Of a DNA stretch of 64,000 nt, positions 23,971 to 36,200 are shown in pieces. The stretch is taken from positions 7,321,501-7,385,500 of the forward strand of contig NC_089727.1 of assembly GCF_035083965.1 (NCBI RefSeq). The letters run 5' to 3'. The notes beneath the pieces are model-generated. The model saw only the letters and a program-made list of their open reading frames with translations. It made no database searches and had not been told where the DNA came from. Position numbers and translations under genes: made by a program. Each line of letters begins with the position of its first letter. The first letter of the stretch is position 1. The stretch comes from Branchiostoma lanceolatum. Its lineage: Eukaryota > Chordata > Leptocardii > Amphioxiformes > Branchiostomatidae.

Positions 23971-26664
23971 TTAACGATTTGACATCATAGCACGCATTTT
24001 TCTCTTTGTCTGCCGTGTCTTGATGGTGCTCTCTGAAAGCTCAAGAGACCGTTTGATAATCTCAAGAACCTTCAGTCTGTTTTCATTGGTGAATTTCTGC
24101 CCCTTGATGAGGTTTGTCAGAAAGTAGGTGTTGTCTGGGATGCTTCCGGTGATCTCCCTTGCAGCCTCGGCGAGCTTCTTCCTCTGTTCAGGGTCGGTCC
24201 CCTGAGAGTCCAACTCGTCTTCATGCGTGAGGATGGTCATAGTCCCCACACCTGAAACAGGAAGGTCATTAGATATGTGCATTACAATGCCTCACCCGAA
24301 ACATCTGTTTGTTTGTTTGTTTGTTTGTTTGTTTGTGAAGGTTAGAAATCCAGGTAAGCAATATATAAAGAGAATTCAGACTCTACAACTGGATAAGAAT
24401 TCGGAGATTTATTTAGTCTGAATTCTCTTTATACATCTGTTTGTTTGTTTGCTTGCTTGCTTGCTTGCATATTGGTCCTTGCTTGTCTGTAATACATTCC
24501 CGCGCCAAACTTCGACTTTATTCCTATTAACTTGACATTTCAGCTATTCTTCCTGTTTTCTATAGCCTGGGTGTCATCCTTGTTAGTCCCTGGGCTGCTG
24601 TGGAACTTCTTCTTTCGGTTAAAGCAGCCGCCTTCAATTTGTTGAAGATTATGCTGCCTATGCTTGGAGGTCAGCTGGAAGGGTGACTCCAGTCTATAAA
24701 GGATGGCACTCGGGCTATATATGTTTTCTATTCATTGCCAAATGAAAGCAGTGCATGAGATGGAAGATATAAATCACCTACCTCTCCGTAAGAGCTGTTG
24801 GCGTAGGAAGTCCATGTGGCACATGTAGGCACCTTTGTGCAGCCGAGGGTCGCTGGCCTTCACGAACCACAGAACCACGTGAGTCTCGTCTCTCAGCACT
24901 GTGCCGACTCCTGCCATCGACGTCTTCACTGTCTTCTCTGTAGCCAAGATGATATTCATATAAAGAAATAACGTTACAGCCTCTGGCTGAAGATCACAGC
25001 TGACTCCTTGGTGCTGAAAAGCACGTCAAGTGGCACGAGCTACCTGGCAGGTGAATTATCTCATTCTGTAGTTCCAATGAACAACATACAGGGCCACACA
25101 GACACACAGGCACACTTGTATGTAGTAGTTTGTTTGCCTGACTATGCTTGAAAATTCTGTCCCACGTGATTACCTAGATCTACTTCAGTTGAAAATGCGT
25201 GAACTTTTTGTAAATAAAAGCTGATCGTTTGAAAGAAAATAAAAAAATATCTTCAAGATATATTTCAAAGATGACATCGTTCAATGGAATGAAATACACC
25301 CAAAGCGCGGCGCTGTTTTCCTTAGTATACCTTGGCCAAATAGTATGTTACCCAAGCATGTAGATTTTGTGTACACCATCAAGAAATAATTGGCGGTATT
25401 TTTTACCTTCTGTGTATACGGTACTACACTTACTACAACTACTACGGACCGGAATAGGGTGGCATGTTTTATTTTGTCATTACCATTCCAGTATACTTTA
25501 CCGCCCGAAATAGGGCACTATGTCCTTCTTTGGTTTCATATTATTGAGAAAAAGTTCGTCTTCCACCTGTTAGAAATGTGGATGGTGCTTTAGGTTGGTT
25601 TGCCCTCGCCAAGTGCTTCGTAATGCCTTTTATATGGAGCCTCATCCATTAAATCAAAGAGGTTTAATGTCTATTAAACCTCCTTGATTAAATGCTGTAT
25701 CGAGGCAAAGAGGTTTAATAGACAAATTGTCTATTAAACCTCCTTGATCGAGGGGAACAAGGAATCTAGCATACCTCTGTTGATACCGCTCTCGTCTTTG
25801 ATGTCGCCGTTCAAAATGGCCAATATTTCCTTCTCAGCGTCCCCACCAAGGAGGTCGAATCCCCGTGTGTCCAAGAGGGTGAATCCGTCGGTGAGGGGGA
25901 AGGCTTCCAAAATGATTGTTCCTGTAACGTACATTCTATCGTGTTTAAAATGGACAAGGAAGGGATCAGAAATTTACATCAAATCATTTTAGGTTAATGT
26001 GCACAGAATTACACAGTCAATTAAGCCGTCAAATTCTACAAAGACAACTACGACTTTGGCTATAATGTTAAAGTGAATACAGCTAAATTGTTAGCTTAAT
26101 AGAAGACGATCCATATTCTTAAAAAGAAGATCATTTTTGGGCTGTGCTTCACTGTGTTTCACTTTCACTGTGGACTGTGCACGATGTAGAAAATAACTTT
26201 GGCTTGAGTTATAATCGTCGAGAAGATTTTACGGAGGGCTACTATATATACTCAATCCAAATGCCAGAATATAAAAATTTTTGATTAACGAGCAAAATAT
26301 GTTTCTAGGATTGGTTTCATCGCTAAAGCACGAGACTGTTCTTAAACGCAGAAGCGATGTATACAATTGTACAAATGCAGTCCAAACTCAATACCTGCTA
26401 AAATTTCATTTTGACTATCTGCTGTCACCCACCTTCGGCTCCGGTACTCTGTATAACGGCTGGTCCCTCGTCTTCATCATTCAGGGCCATGACTACGGAG
26501 TTAATGAACGAGCTTTTACCGGACCCTGTTATCCCGAACAGACCGACCCGCACGGAGAAGTCTTCCATTTCCCCCTCATTGGCATCTGGAAAACTCTGTG
26601 TGATATTCCCCACCTCGTAATCTTTCAGAAATGTTTTAAGATCGTTGATCTTACTTGCGCTCAT
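23971..26664 (-). CDS. IFI44L: IFI44-family GTPase A (no SAM-like tail)
   Basis: Four minus-strand exons, 26433-26664, 25775-25921, 24782-24937 and 23971-24251, all GT-AG with phase 1 introns, give 271 residues. The G1 P-loop is GITGSGKS (44-51), followed by 'SFINS'. The G3 motif is DTRG, and G4 reads THED in 'TILTHEDELD'. Human IFI44 shares the layout: P-loop with 'KSSFFNSV', 'LNGNIRD' (here 'LNGDIKD'), and 'LLTHVD' at G4. The family is interferon-induced in vertebrates, with roles in antiviral responses and growth arrest. The protein is compact: it starts about 40 residues before the P-loop and ends shortly after the G domain, with a basic tail ('TRQTKRKMRAMMSNR'). It lacks the C-terminal SAM-like module of its neighbours. 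The symbol marks the family, not a strict ortholog. Confidence 0.88.
24302..24336. repeat. (gttt)n microsatellite
   Basis: About eight copies of 'gttt' in the intron between exons 4 and 3 of IFI44-like gene A. A related run occurs at 24438-24470. Confidence 0.85.
24364..24436. repeat. Inverted repeat
   Basis: 'tataaagagaattcagact' and 'agtctgaattctctttata' are exact reverse complements about 35 bases apart, inside an intron of IFI44-like gene A. Such a perfect pair suggests a small foldback element. Confidence 0.7.
25655..25750. repeat. Nested foldback repeats
   Basis: The words 'aaagaggtttaat' and 'attaaacctccttgat' alternate twice, and 'aggtttaatagacaa' pairs exactly with 'ttgtctattaaacct'. 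The block lies just 3' of exon 2 of IFI44-like gene A. A similar small 'aaggaggtt...aacctcctt' foldback sits at 58455-58483. Confidence 0.65.
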
Positions 26665-26899
26665 CGTTCGTTAGTACTAGAAGAAGCTTCAGATTTGTAG
26701 TAGGTAGTTCGGAACAGAACGGGTAGTATGAAATATTCAGCCCCTGCTTGTCTCAGTCAGTGAGTGCTGGCCTCGTGCCAACATTAGCTTGCTTGTCGGC
26801 AAAGGTCGACTTGCCTGCTTGTGCGAACGTGACCATGGAGCCGTGGCAAGTCAGGGTTTCGTGAGTTCCTGCGTCCGTGGCCGGCGTGCATAACAACGT

Positions 26900-27740
26900 G
26901 AAGCGCCCGCCATAGAAACTAATGACTGATCAAAGACGGTCGTAATGGTTTCGCACTTCAGTCGAATGATGTAATGTACGCAAGGAACATATTGAATAGA
27001 CATGTGTGTTTGCAGTGTGATAGTTACACTCTGTACAGACAGCGATAGAAACCAATGATTCATCAAAGACGGTAGTAATGGTTTCACTTGCAACTGAATG
27101 CTGTCATGTTCGTACGTCTATGGAATAGATAAGACCACGGACAACGAAGGACATGTATGTTTGCAATGTTATATGCTCAGTTGAGATCGTGTTGGTTTCA
27201 CTTGCAACTGAATATTGTCATGTTTGTAAGCAACATACTGAATAGATAAGACCACGGACAACGAAGGACATGTATGTCTGCAATGTAATATTCTCAATTG
27301 AGACGATAGAAACTAATGACTCATCAAAGACGAACGTGTTGGTTTCACTTGCAACTGAATGTTGGCATGTGCGTACGTGTATTGAATAGATAAGACCACG
27401 GACAACGAAGGACATACATGTATATGTCTGCAATGTTATATGCTCAATTGAGACCGCGATAGAAACCAATGACTCACTGAAGACGATCGTGTTGGTTTCA
27501 CTTTCGACTGAATGTTGCAATGTACGTAAGTAAAATGTTGAAAAGATAAGACCACGGACAACCAAGGGCACGTGTGCTTGCACTGCAATATGCTCAGTTG
27601 ATACCACGATAGCAACCGATGACTCATCGAAGATGATCTTGTTGGTTTCACTTGCAACTGAATTTTGTCATTTCCGTACGTGTATCGAATAGATAAAACC
27701 ACAAACAACAAAGGGCATGTGTCAATGCAGTGCAATACAT
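26900..27740. repeat. About 150-base tandem repeat, five to six copies
   Basis: Landmarks such as 'ggtttcacttgcaactgaat' (near 27082, 27192, 27340, 27492 and 27645) and 'gaatagataagaccacgg' (27123, 27239, 27384, 27540 and 27687) recur in order. The array sits upstream of IFI44-like gene A and downstream of gene B. Three units hold a perfect TGACTCA, the AP-1 site, at 27317-27323, 27470-27476 and 27620-27626. Antisense open frames here are repeat artefacts. Confidence 0.8.
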
Positions 27741-27904
27741 TCCTTGGCTGAATTTGGTGAAAGTGGGTATTCTGTTTACCGTACTACATATTATAACATT
27801 ATACAGTTTTTTTTCTATTACCAGTTGAATGCAACACAACAAGGACAAAATGCTTATGTTCACTTCAAAGATACGCTCAAACACATATCCATAGGATTCC
27901 AACG

Positions 27905-27910
27905 TTTATT
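27905..27910 (-). terminator. Candidate polyadenylation signal, IFI44-like gene B
   Basis: A minus-strand AATAAA about 380 bases past the stop codon of gene B. Weak evidence on its own. Confidence 0.3.
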
Positions 27911-28286
27911 CAAATTACTACTTCTTCCCTAACTTTTCTCATGCATCAAACTTGATTTGTACACGTATGTCTTTCAGCACATTATTGCTCTAACGTGATA
28001 GAAACCATTGAGTCCTTTTCATGGGTTCCTGTTTCTAACTGACACATTTTGAATTCTACAAACTTTGACATAATTGGCTATCCCTTGATTCCTGGATAGA
28101 CCACATGTCTCGTTTTTAATTGTTGCATCAGCAAACGATGTTGGACCCTGTTTACGCACAAGGACATACAGAAACTGAACGGAGTGCTTCACATGTATCT
28201 TAGTCGTTCTTTAACTGGAGCATTACACAACGAGTCTTCTAACAGAAGACGTGTAGGTTAATTACGTCGCTGCTTTTACTCAGAAC

Positions 28287-31200
28287 TTAGATATTCACTC
28301 CTTTGAACGTGTCAGCCAGTTCCTTGTCGATGTAGCCCTTCATCCGCTCGCTCAGCGACAGTTCTCCCTGGATTTCTGCCCAGTTGTCACTGAGGGACTT
28401 GGACGTGGTGATGTCCTCTTTCTTCAACTTGTCAATGATGGGCTGCACACGCTCAAGCTGCAGAATGCAAACAGAGTGTTTCTGAGTCTTTTCGTGTGTG
28501 TTGGCGTATATTTGCTTGTATGATTACATAGAGTTCCCATATTTTACTTAGTACAATCTTGACTCGCTTGATGGTCAAACTGAATCCTTTCAATGCCTAA
28601 ACACATCTCTCGCTCTCTCACTCACTCTCTTAGTACACTATTGATTTAGTATACTAGTACATATATCAAAAGCTTGTTTGGGAATAGGTGTTACAGGTAT
28701 AGGTAGTCATCGATATACTGCTAACTTTTAATTCCCTTCACAAAATGTATTTAGACCACTCCGGTGAACTTACTGGAATGTGCTTCTTGGTAGAAAGGCG
28801 GCGGAAGAAGTCTTCTACGGTCTCTTGGGGCCCTACATGAAAAAAGGTTGAATGTGATCTTGTTAATATGTAGTAGAATTGTTAATACACTGGCTCTACT
28901 TTAATTTGTGTCTATGCAACATATTGCACCTTGAAAATGAATACACATGATCGTTCGATCCACCAACAGGTGATACACCTGTTCCCTCAACCCATCAACA
29001 CGTGTGTGGTGAATCTTAATAAACAAGTCGATACGCGATATTCTCTTACTTTGAAATTGATGTTTCGTGAGGCTAACGCCGGTATGGAATGATAAACAGA
29101 AAATTGACAAGACACTCAGGGGAACTGTGCTAACGTCTACGATTGATGTGACAGGACTTTCTAAACTAAAATTCAACCATAAGGATAGATACTGTAAGCG
29201 TTTGAGTCAGTGCTTCGCAATCGACCTTTTACGCGTGATGTCACGGGTCACGTTATTTTGTTTACGCCGCCATGTTCAAGATTTATAGTATGTGACCCCG
29301 TGACGTCATTCCGTCCATTGGCCATTCCCACCTGTCACCAGTGGATTCTTTTTCGCCTTAGCCTCCGTCTTGTAGTGTTCCTGTTGCTTGTGGATCTTGA
29401 CGTAGCGCTCCGCGACGTTCAGTGCCGACCTCATGACTTTCATCGCTTCGATGTCGGTGTTGTAATCTAAGATCACAGGAGAAAGCAGAGAAAATATGTT
29501 GTGTTTCTTTTCACTGAAGTAACGACTAGTAAAGGTTTGCGTCCAAATATTGAGAGGAAGGTAGTCAAGGGACTATCTTTGTTTTATCTCCACTGACCTC
29601 TATCCTTCTTGTCTACGTGGTAGTTGGTAACAAAGAAGGTGTGGTCACGGGCACTGCCGGTTGCAGCGGACGCTTTGTTCAGGATGTCTTCCTCTTGACT
29701 TTCGTCGATCCTGTCGTGGTGTGTGATTACCGTGATCGGAGCTATCCCTACAGCAAACAGACAATGAAAAATTGATCGATGAAAAGCTGTGGTTGTACCA
29801 AGTCTGTAAGTTTGTATTTTTCCAACTACATCAGATGAATTCGAAGTTTCAAATCGCAAAACAAAGCACTCTGTGAAATAATCAAACAGCATTGATAACG
29901 TACCTCTTGGGCGCATGAACTCGCGCACCATGTTTAAATTGTTCTTGTGGGTGTTGCCGTCCTGTAGACGAGGGTCATCCGCCGACAGAACTATGATGAT
30001 AGCGTGGAGCCAGTTGGGGAAGTACTCCTCGGAGTCTTTGTCGTCCGCTTGCGTTTCAAATTTGATCTCCTGTGGATTGGAGTAGAATGACTGCTTCTTG
30101 AGAGTATCTCGTTTTGCATTAGCCTCCAAGCAGGCCCAATGGATTGCAAAGACCGTATTCAACTGGATGAAGGAGCTTGTATAGCAATCTTATGTTGCAA
30201 AGCATACTTCTTCTGTCAGTTTGATACGGTCTCGCAACCTATAGATATGCTTGGAGATTAGTTTTGCATGACTAGAATTTCAAATGGGAAAAGAGTTCAT
30301 GAAAAATCATTACTGTAGACATAAGATGTGTAATATAAAGTGCCCATCGTACCTGACCAGGTTTGATCCTCCCAAAGACGATGTTGGTCAGCGCCGTGAA
30401 CTCTTCAGCGCCGTGTTGGAAAAACCCTCGAGTGTCGACAAGACGGAAGTCATTATCGAGGTGGTCCAGGAACTCTTGCAGGGCGATGGTGCCCTCCCCA
30501 CCGCCAGTCTGGATATCAGCAGTACCTTCAGAAACATAAACGCACAAAATAATACATTACTCAGTTCTTTTAATGTTTGTTTTTTTTCAGAATATTTTTA
30601 CCGCAAGAGACACTAGTATCATGCCAATAAAATGAAGCCCACATTGTTACTAATTCCAGCGCAGTATATGCCACCCTGATTAAGTAATGACTTGAAACAT
30701 AAATAAACATATATTCGCCTTCCACGGCCCGAATTGTATAATATAACACATCTGCCACTGTGACTAAACATATAAACATATATCCAACTGAAAAACTAAT
30801 CTAAATTCTTTTTAAAGGCAAAGGGTTGAAAAACACGGTCTTATTCGCCGTACGATAGCCGTACGATAGCCGTGCGATAGTCGTACGGTAGTCGTACGAT
30901 AGCCGTACGATAGCCGTGCGATAGTCGTACGATAGCAGTGCGATAACCGTACCATAGTCGTGCGATAGTCGTGCGATAGCCGTGCGATAGTCGTACGATA
31001 GTCGTACGACAGTCCTACGACAGTCCTACGACAGTCGTGCGACAGTCGTGCGACAGTCGTACGATCGCACACTGAGGGCATTCTGTGACCACGCCGCTAC
31101 TTACCTTTGCGAAGCCCCGGCTCCAGGGCTCTCTCACACGTGTTGATGAAGCTGCTTTTTCCCGATCCTGTCGGTCCGAACAGCCCGACCCTCAGTCCGC

Positions 31201-31914
31201 CCCCCTCCATGTCACTGATGTCGACTTTGCCGAAGTAGCGAGACCCATGGACATCCCCGAAGCTATATTCGAGTAGTTTGGTCCTCTTTGTGTCGGCTTC
31301 TTCTTGTAGTTGTCTGAGACGCTCATCTTTCTCCCTCTCCTGTTTCTCATATTCTCGTCTCTTTTTTTCTGCAGCCTCTTTGATCTTGTCCTTTGTGACG
31401 TCCTTGTACTTGTTGACATACTCTACATTTGGCTTGCTTTCCTAAGAAAATTCTACATTTTCAGCAAGTTGAATAATGCGCTGCAAAGACTAAAACTAGC
31501 TATACATAAAATATTCCAGATGTTTTCTATGACTTAAACGACATAACACTGTAGCCTGGTATATGTACACGCAGCTCCACCATTCATCATCATCAATGAT
31601 ACCCCCCAAATACTAGTAACCCCATCAGGGGCAAAGAGGGGGGGCTAGGGCGGGCAGGCCCCCAGGCTGGCCCGGAACGACTTATTCGTAGGGATCCGCC
31701 ACATTCGTGCCACCCTAGCCTCCTTCGCAGACTTCTTGGAGCGGTAGTTTGGAATTTGAGGTGGAATTGTTAGGTCATCATAAAAATTTTGTATGAAATA
31801 TATACTCATTAAAATATCACACCAAAGTGCGCATTTTAGGTCATGCTCTTTAAAAAATACGACAAAAAAGCAAGTTCCAAATAATGAGAATGGACCTACT
31901 GAATTCCCTCCCAT
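28287..31914 (-). CDS. IFI44L: IFI44-family GTPase B with C-terminal SAM-like domain
   Basis: Eight minus-strand coding exons: 31900-31914, 31105-31441, 30353-30525, 29904-30069, 29598-29747, 29332-29466, 28774-28832, 28287-28457. They are in phase and total 1206 bases, or 401 residues. Exon 1 is a 15-base microexon reading MGGNS before a GTAGGT donor. It was chosen because gene C also starts with ATGGGAGGG. A charged, probably helical stretch ('KKRREYEKQEREKDERLRQL') precedes the P-loop GPTGSGKS (94-101). G3 is DTRG, and G4 is THHD in 'VITHHDRID'. A helical part ('ALNVAERYVKI') matches the end of the IFI44 G domain. The last two exons, split by a phase 0 intron after 'STKKHIP', encode a SAM-like domain ('KKEDITTSKSLSDNW'). 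The gene is head to head with gene C. The microexon is the least certain part. Confidence 0.85.
30840..31065. repeat. 10-base minisatellite ('gtacgatagc' type)
   Basis: More than twenty variants of 'cgtacgatag' or 'cgtgcgatag' in a row, ending in 'cgacagtcgt' variants, inside the second coding intron of IFI44-like gene B. Units are self-complementary in part (cgtacg). The antisense open frame over it only translates the repeat. It is not a CRISPR array: the units are contiguous, without spacers. Confidence 0.9.
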
Positions 31915-32347
31915 TTTGTTCTGTTGACGGTTCAGGACCGCGGATCTGGTTATGTTTGTGCCGAGAGGCAAAGACAAACGTGTCCTACTTACACCAGACA
32001 CGGTTATGGACTATAAAAGTTTCCCTGCACCAAGGGAACAGTCCGTGGGCGGGTTTCGAAACCTTTTGGTCAGACCATGAATAAAACTTCCCCGAAAAGG
32101 TTTCGGATCGTTTTGCATATGTTGATCGGTCTACATAGCGTCTGGTTTCAAGTGCACACGTCACTAGGCTGTATACGTGCGCTACGTCCCATTTTCGTTG
32201 TGTCCAGTTTCAGAGTTTCACATCTCCTCGGTTAAAGAGAACCGAACAACAGCTAGCAGTTCACAAAGGAAGCAGAGCTCTACCCAGACAAGAGCCACTT
32301 TCGAGTAACCCCATACAGAGGCAGCTTTGTCAAGCCAACTTTTCCTG
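31915..32347. promoter_or_regulatory. Divergent promoter of IFI44-like genes B and C
   Basis: Genes B (minus, ATG at 31914) and C (plus) start from this region. Position 32347 ends a probable 5' UTR exon of C ('ttttcctg' before a GTAAGT donor at 32348). The core holds an inverted pair: 'tcgaaacctttt' (from about 32056) pointing to B, and 'aaaaggtttcgg' (32095-32106) pointing to C. A TATA-like 'ctataaaag' occurs near 32010. 'agtttcagagtttca' (32206-32220) resembles an ISRE, but its two GAAA cores are four bases apart, not two. The block from 31951 to 32120 resembles the region before the RING gene. Confidence 0.6.
32093..32120 (+). promoter_or_regulatory. Shared cluster promoter element, copy 1
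   Basis: 'cgaaaaggtttcg' followed by 'gatcgttttgcatat'. The same sequence lacking one G occurs at 38832-38858 before the RING gene. It combines a GAAA/TTTC palindrome with an octamer-like 'tttgcata'. Lies in the divergent promoter, oriented toward gene C. Confidence 0.65.
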
Positions 32348-33283
32348 GTAAGTGATCACTACTTAAGTCTTCCAATCAAGTGAATGCAGTCTTATTACCA
32401 AGTGTGATATATATCTGTTACAATTTAAAAAGGTCCAAGTGAAGATCCGATCTTGGTCGACCGGCCGTGCCCCCCTCCCAAAGGAAACATACGAAACTAT
32501 GGTATCTCTTCTTTATCATTCGGTTCTGTTTTCGTGGGATGAAACGGAGGGGAAACTAACAAAATGAGATATTCAGTGACCTGGCTATTCTTAATGCCTG
32601 TAATTTTCGTCGTACAATTTTGCTAGCGCACTATTCAATCTCGATCAGTAGCTGGGTTTGAGAGAAATGGTCGCAGACTGTGGTTTTAACATACTATGAG
32701 CCCATAGCACGATAGACTTACGACAGGAATTGGCGAAAACCGGGGACAGTCGCTGTACCGTGCGAAATTAATTCTTTCTTCGAATGAAAAGTAATATTTT
32801 CCATGACAGCCTATAAGTATTGCTGCTTATTGATTACCATTTTCATTCCATATGCAATTGTATTATATTGACCAATGGACTACAGTACTTCTGCCTAAAG
32901 CTAGGTGGCCCTGTATTACGGTTTGGGTGCACATCGTCGTTTTTGGCAAATATCCAATTTGGATGGATCCACGCTAGCCTGCGTGTTATCCAATTTACCA
33001 GGGCCCAAGTGAAGATAGAGTACTGTGTAATCGCCGAAGTGAGGGAAGCATAGCTTGTCCCGAATGTGCAAATGAGGCACATCGAAGATGGCGGATACAG
33101 ATCGTTAAAAACGACCACAAAGTAGTTTTCGAAACTGAAAGCAATTTATCATGAATTTAACACGGTTCAAGCGGGCAGAAGCGGTTTGAGGCACATTTGA
33201 ATGATTGCTTTCATAAGAACATTTTCATGAAAAAAAGTTCATTTCATTTTTAGGACACAAAGAAATCCTCATTCGCAGAGAGA

Positions 33284-36200
33284 ATGGGAGGGTCCGAATC
33301 TAAGGTAAGTTTCAATAACATGTTTTTTTGCAATACTGGTCTCTTGTGTAAGGGTAAGGAAATAATGTGTTAAGAACTATGTTTTTCCTGAATGAATACT
33401 AGCAACGTAGCTATACTAGTCCTTCTTTCCTGTTGAATGTAAGAGCATTGTGTGTCTGGATCATTGACTCGACGAGGGTAAGGAAATCGCAAAAGTTCGA
33501 CCCAATGATGTACCTGCTAGTCATAAATTGTACATGCTTAGGAAATGTTGAGGATGATTATCATTTCTTGCAATTGATGACATCTCCTACTTTGTAATGA
33601 TGAAATAATTAGATTAATGCAGATGATCACTAATCAAATATTAAAGATAAATGTACGACGGAGGCTATTGACACGATAAGAAATGTTTCCACGTATCAAT
33701 TTGTAATAGAATTGTATTTACCGACAGACTGAGGAAGAAGTAAGATGGCACAATCGTTGGGACGATGATTCCGAACAACGAGGCATTGACGAAGCTGTAA
33801 GAGACTTTGAAGAAAGACGGGGGAGTCAGAAGATGAAAGAAGTGAAGGAGACGCTCCTGCGGATAAAAAAAGACCTGGAGGACTACAACGTTGGATCGAA
33901 ACTACGGCTTGGCAAGTTTTTCCCTGCAAAGGTCAAGGAGATTGAAAATATCAACATTGGTGGGTCATAGTTATCTTTCTCTATATAATATGTACATGCA
34001 ATGATCCACTTAGAGAAGACAGAGTGCTCTGTACTTGGGATGCTTCAATATCCTGTATGACAATATCTTCGTACTGATCTACTGTTTTTCTTTGGTCAGT
34101 GCATTAATCATAACATTGCTAACACGTTTAAAAACGTATTGTATCTACAAAACAGTTTCTATTGTATTCCTCTGCAGCAATGGTTGGCCCAACAGGAAGT
34201 GGCAAGTCGAGTTTCATTAACATTGCCGAACAAGTGATGATGGGTAAGAGCATCGACATGTTTATTAAGCACACGTGCCCCCTTTTATTTCTATTTCCAT
34301 TTCTTACTGCTGATTAACATTCAGACGTGGCAGAAACATCTCTAAGACACCTTTAATGTCACATTTCCAAGGGAGTGCCGTAAGGGGTGTGGCGGAGCTG
34401 GGCCGCGGCCAGGCTCTTAAGTCGGGGGCTAGAGTAGCCTGGAATCCAGACCTATTATAGCTCCCGAGTCTCTCTCTCTGGAGAGCTATAATAGGTCTGG
34501 ATTCCAGGCTAGGGCTAGAGTGGGCCCCCGGTTGATTTTGATTCTCACGTAGGTGCTGATCGTCCTGATGGACAGAATGACATACTCTTAGGGTAAGCAT
34601 TCACAGGCTCTAAACTACCCCCACTTCAACAACAATGTGTGACAAACACAAAACTTATATTCATCCTTTGACCTTCAGGACCTGGCGAGGCTACTGCCAT
34701 CACTCAAAGCACGGGTAGGGAGGGCACAATCCACCTGGAGGAGTTCCTAACCAAGTTCAACTTCCGGTTGATCGACACCAGGGGGTACTTCGATTTGGAC
34801 GAAGGATGGTCTCAAGAGTTAAAGAACATCTTAACAGGTATCAACATACACATATGATCTATTTCAATTAGCTGATACCAACATATTTGTTTAAGAAATG
34901 AAATGAACTCTCTATTTTCTTGCTGCATGCAGGTGTATAGATACAACAAACTAGTATATGTAATCTCTATGTAGGTAGATATCTGAATATGTTTGTATGT
35001 AGAATGAAAGAACTGAAAACGTCGCCATGGTTTAAGCAAGATCGTCAGAGGGAACGTGTGCCGTCGCTGTCCTCATTTTCGCGCCGACTCACGCGCGTTC
35101 GGCTCTCGCGAGAGCACATCTCAAAATGACAGTCATAATTGGAATGGGGTACATTGTCCCACAAAACGCACTGGCAATCGACCTGCAAATAAACTAAAAT
35201 TTGTAAACGTTTTCAGGAAAGATCCGCCCTGGCCAGACGATTGAGCGTGAAACAGATGACACAGCTCTTGCTCCGGAACAACACATGCGACCAGACGAGG
35301 CGCCCTTCGGCGAGCAGATCCACGGCGTCATCTGTGTGATGGTGGACAAGGACCCCAGGCTGGAGCAGTACAAGACCAGGATGAAGTCCATCAAGGAATA
35401 CCTAAGGGAACAAGGTACTTTTCTTCCTGCTGTGTCACAGACATCTACATCAGAAACACATTTGGCATGAAAGCTCATGTAGGTAACGTAGTACACTCTG
35501 AGGTAAAAGTTTCACCACGAAAATTAAGTTAAAGCATCGGATTTATGACTGTGCTACTGCAGTCTTTTTCAGAATTCAAATGACTAATCACCTAGGTCAA
35601 GTGACGTTGCGGACAAGTGACGTCAGTAATTTACCAGAATTCGAAGTTTGTACCGCCCGCCGTCATATGACTTAGGTTATTGGTCATTTCACTTCTAAGT
35701 AAACGGAGACTGCAACAGGACAGTCCCCAAATTCGTTGCGCTAACTTTTTGCGTTGGAACGAAGTTGTAGTTCTGTACTTTAAGTGCTGCTTAAAGCACT
35801 GTAATGTATGTAATGATGTTGGACTAGTACTGCCATGCCAATAGAAATCGTGCTGAAGGCTTGATCTTCCGCCTTTTTTAAATATATATTCGCCAGGTTA
35901 CAGCCCAGTAGCTGCCCTGGCCTTTGAAGATGAGGACGACTTCAAGGACGAAGACAAACGACGTGACGTCATGGAAGAGTTGTCTGCTGCAGTTGGCAGT
36001 CCTATAGACAAGTAGGTACCTTTACATGGTATCGTTCTCCGGTGTTTACGGTAACATAACGCCTATCCAGGTACATATAACCACCTCATAAAACCACCTC
36101 GTTTTCGTCGCTCACTCAGTGGTTTATTCGGCGGTTATAGGTCACTAGCCATGCGTTGGATCACCGCATATAAATCAGGGTGAGTCATTAACCTTTGATT

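Noticed and set aside
27218-27735. Two long antisense open frames
   Set aside because: They follow the 150-base tandem repeat, and each repeat gives the same peptide. No splice or start context.
30812-31081. Antisense open frame and CRISPR-like look of the 10-base repeat
   Set aside because: The units are contiguous with no spacers, the genome is animal, and the frame only translates the minisatellite.
32206-32220. ISRE in the divergent promoter
   Set aside because: The two GAAA cores are four bases apart instead of two, so it does not fit the IRF consensus. Kept only as a remark.
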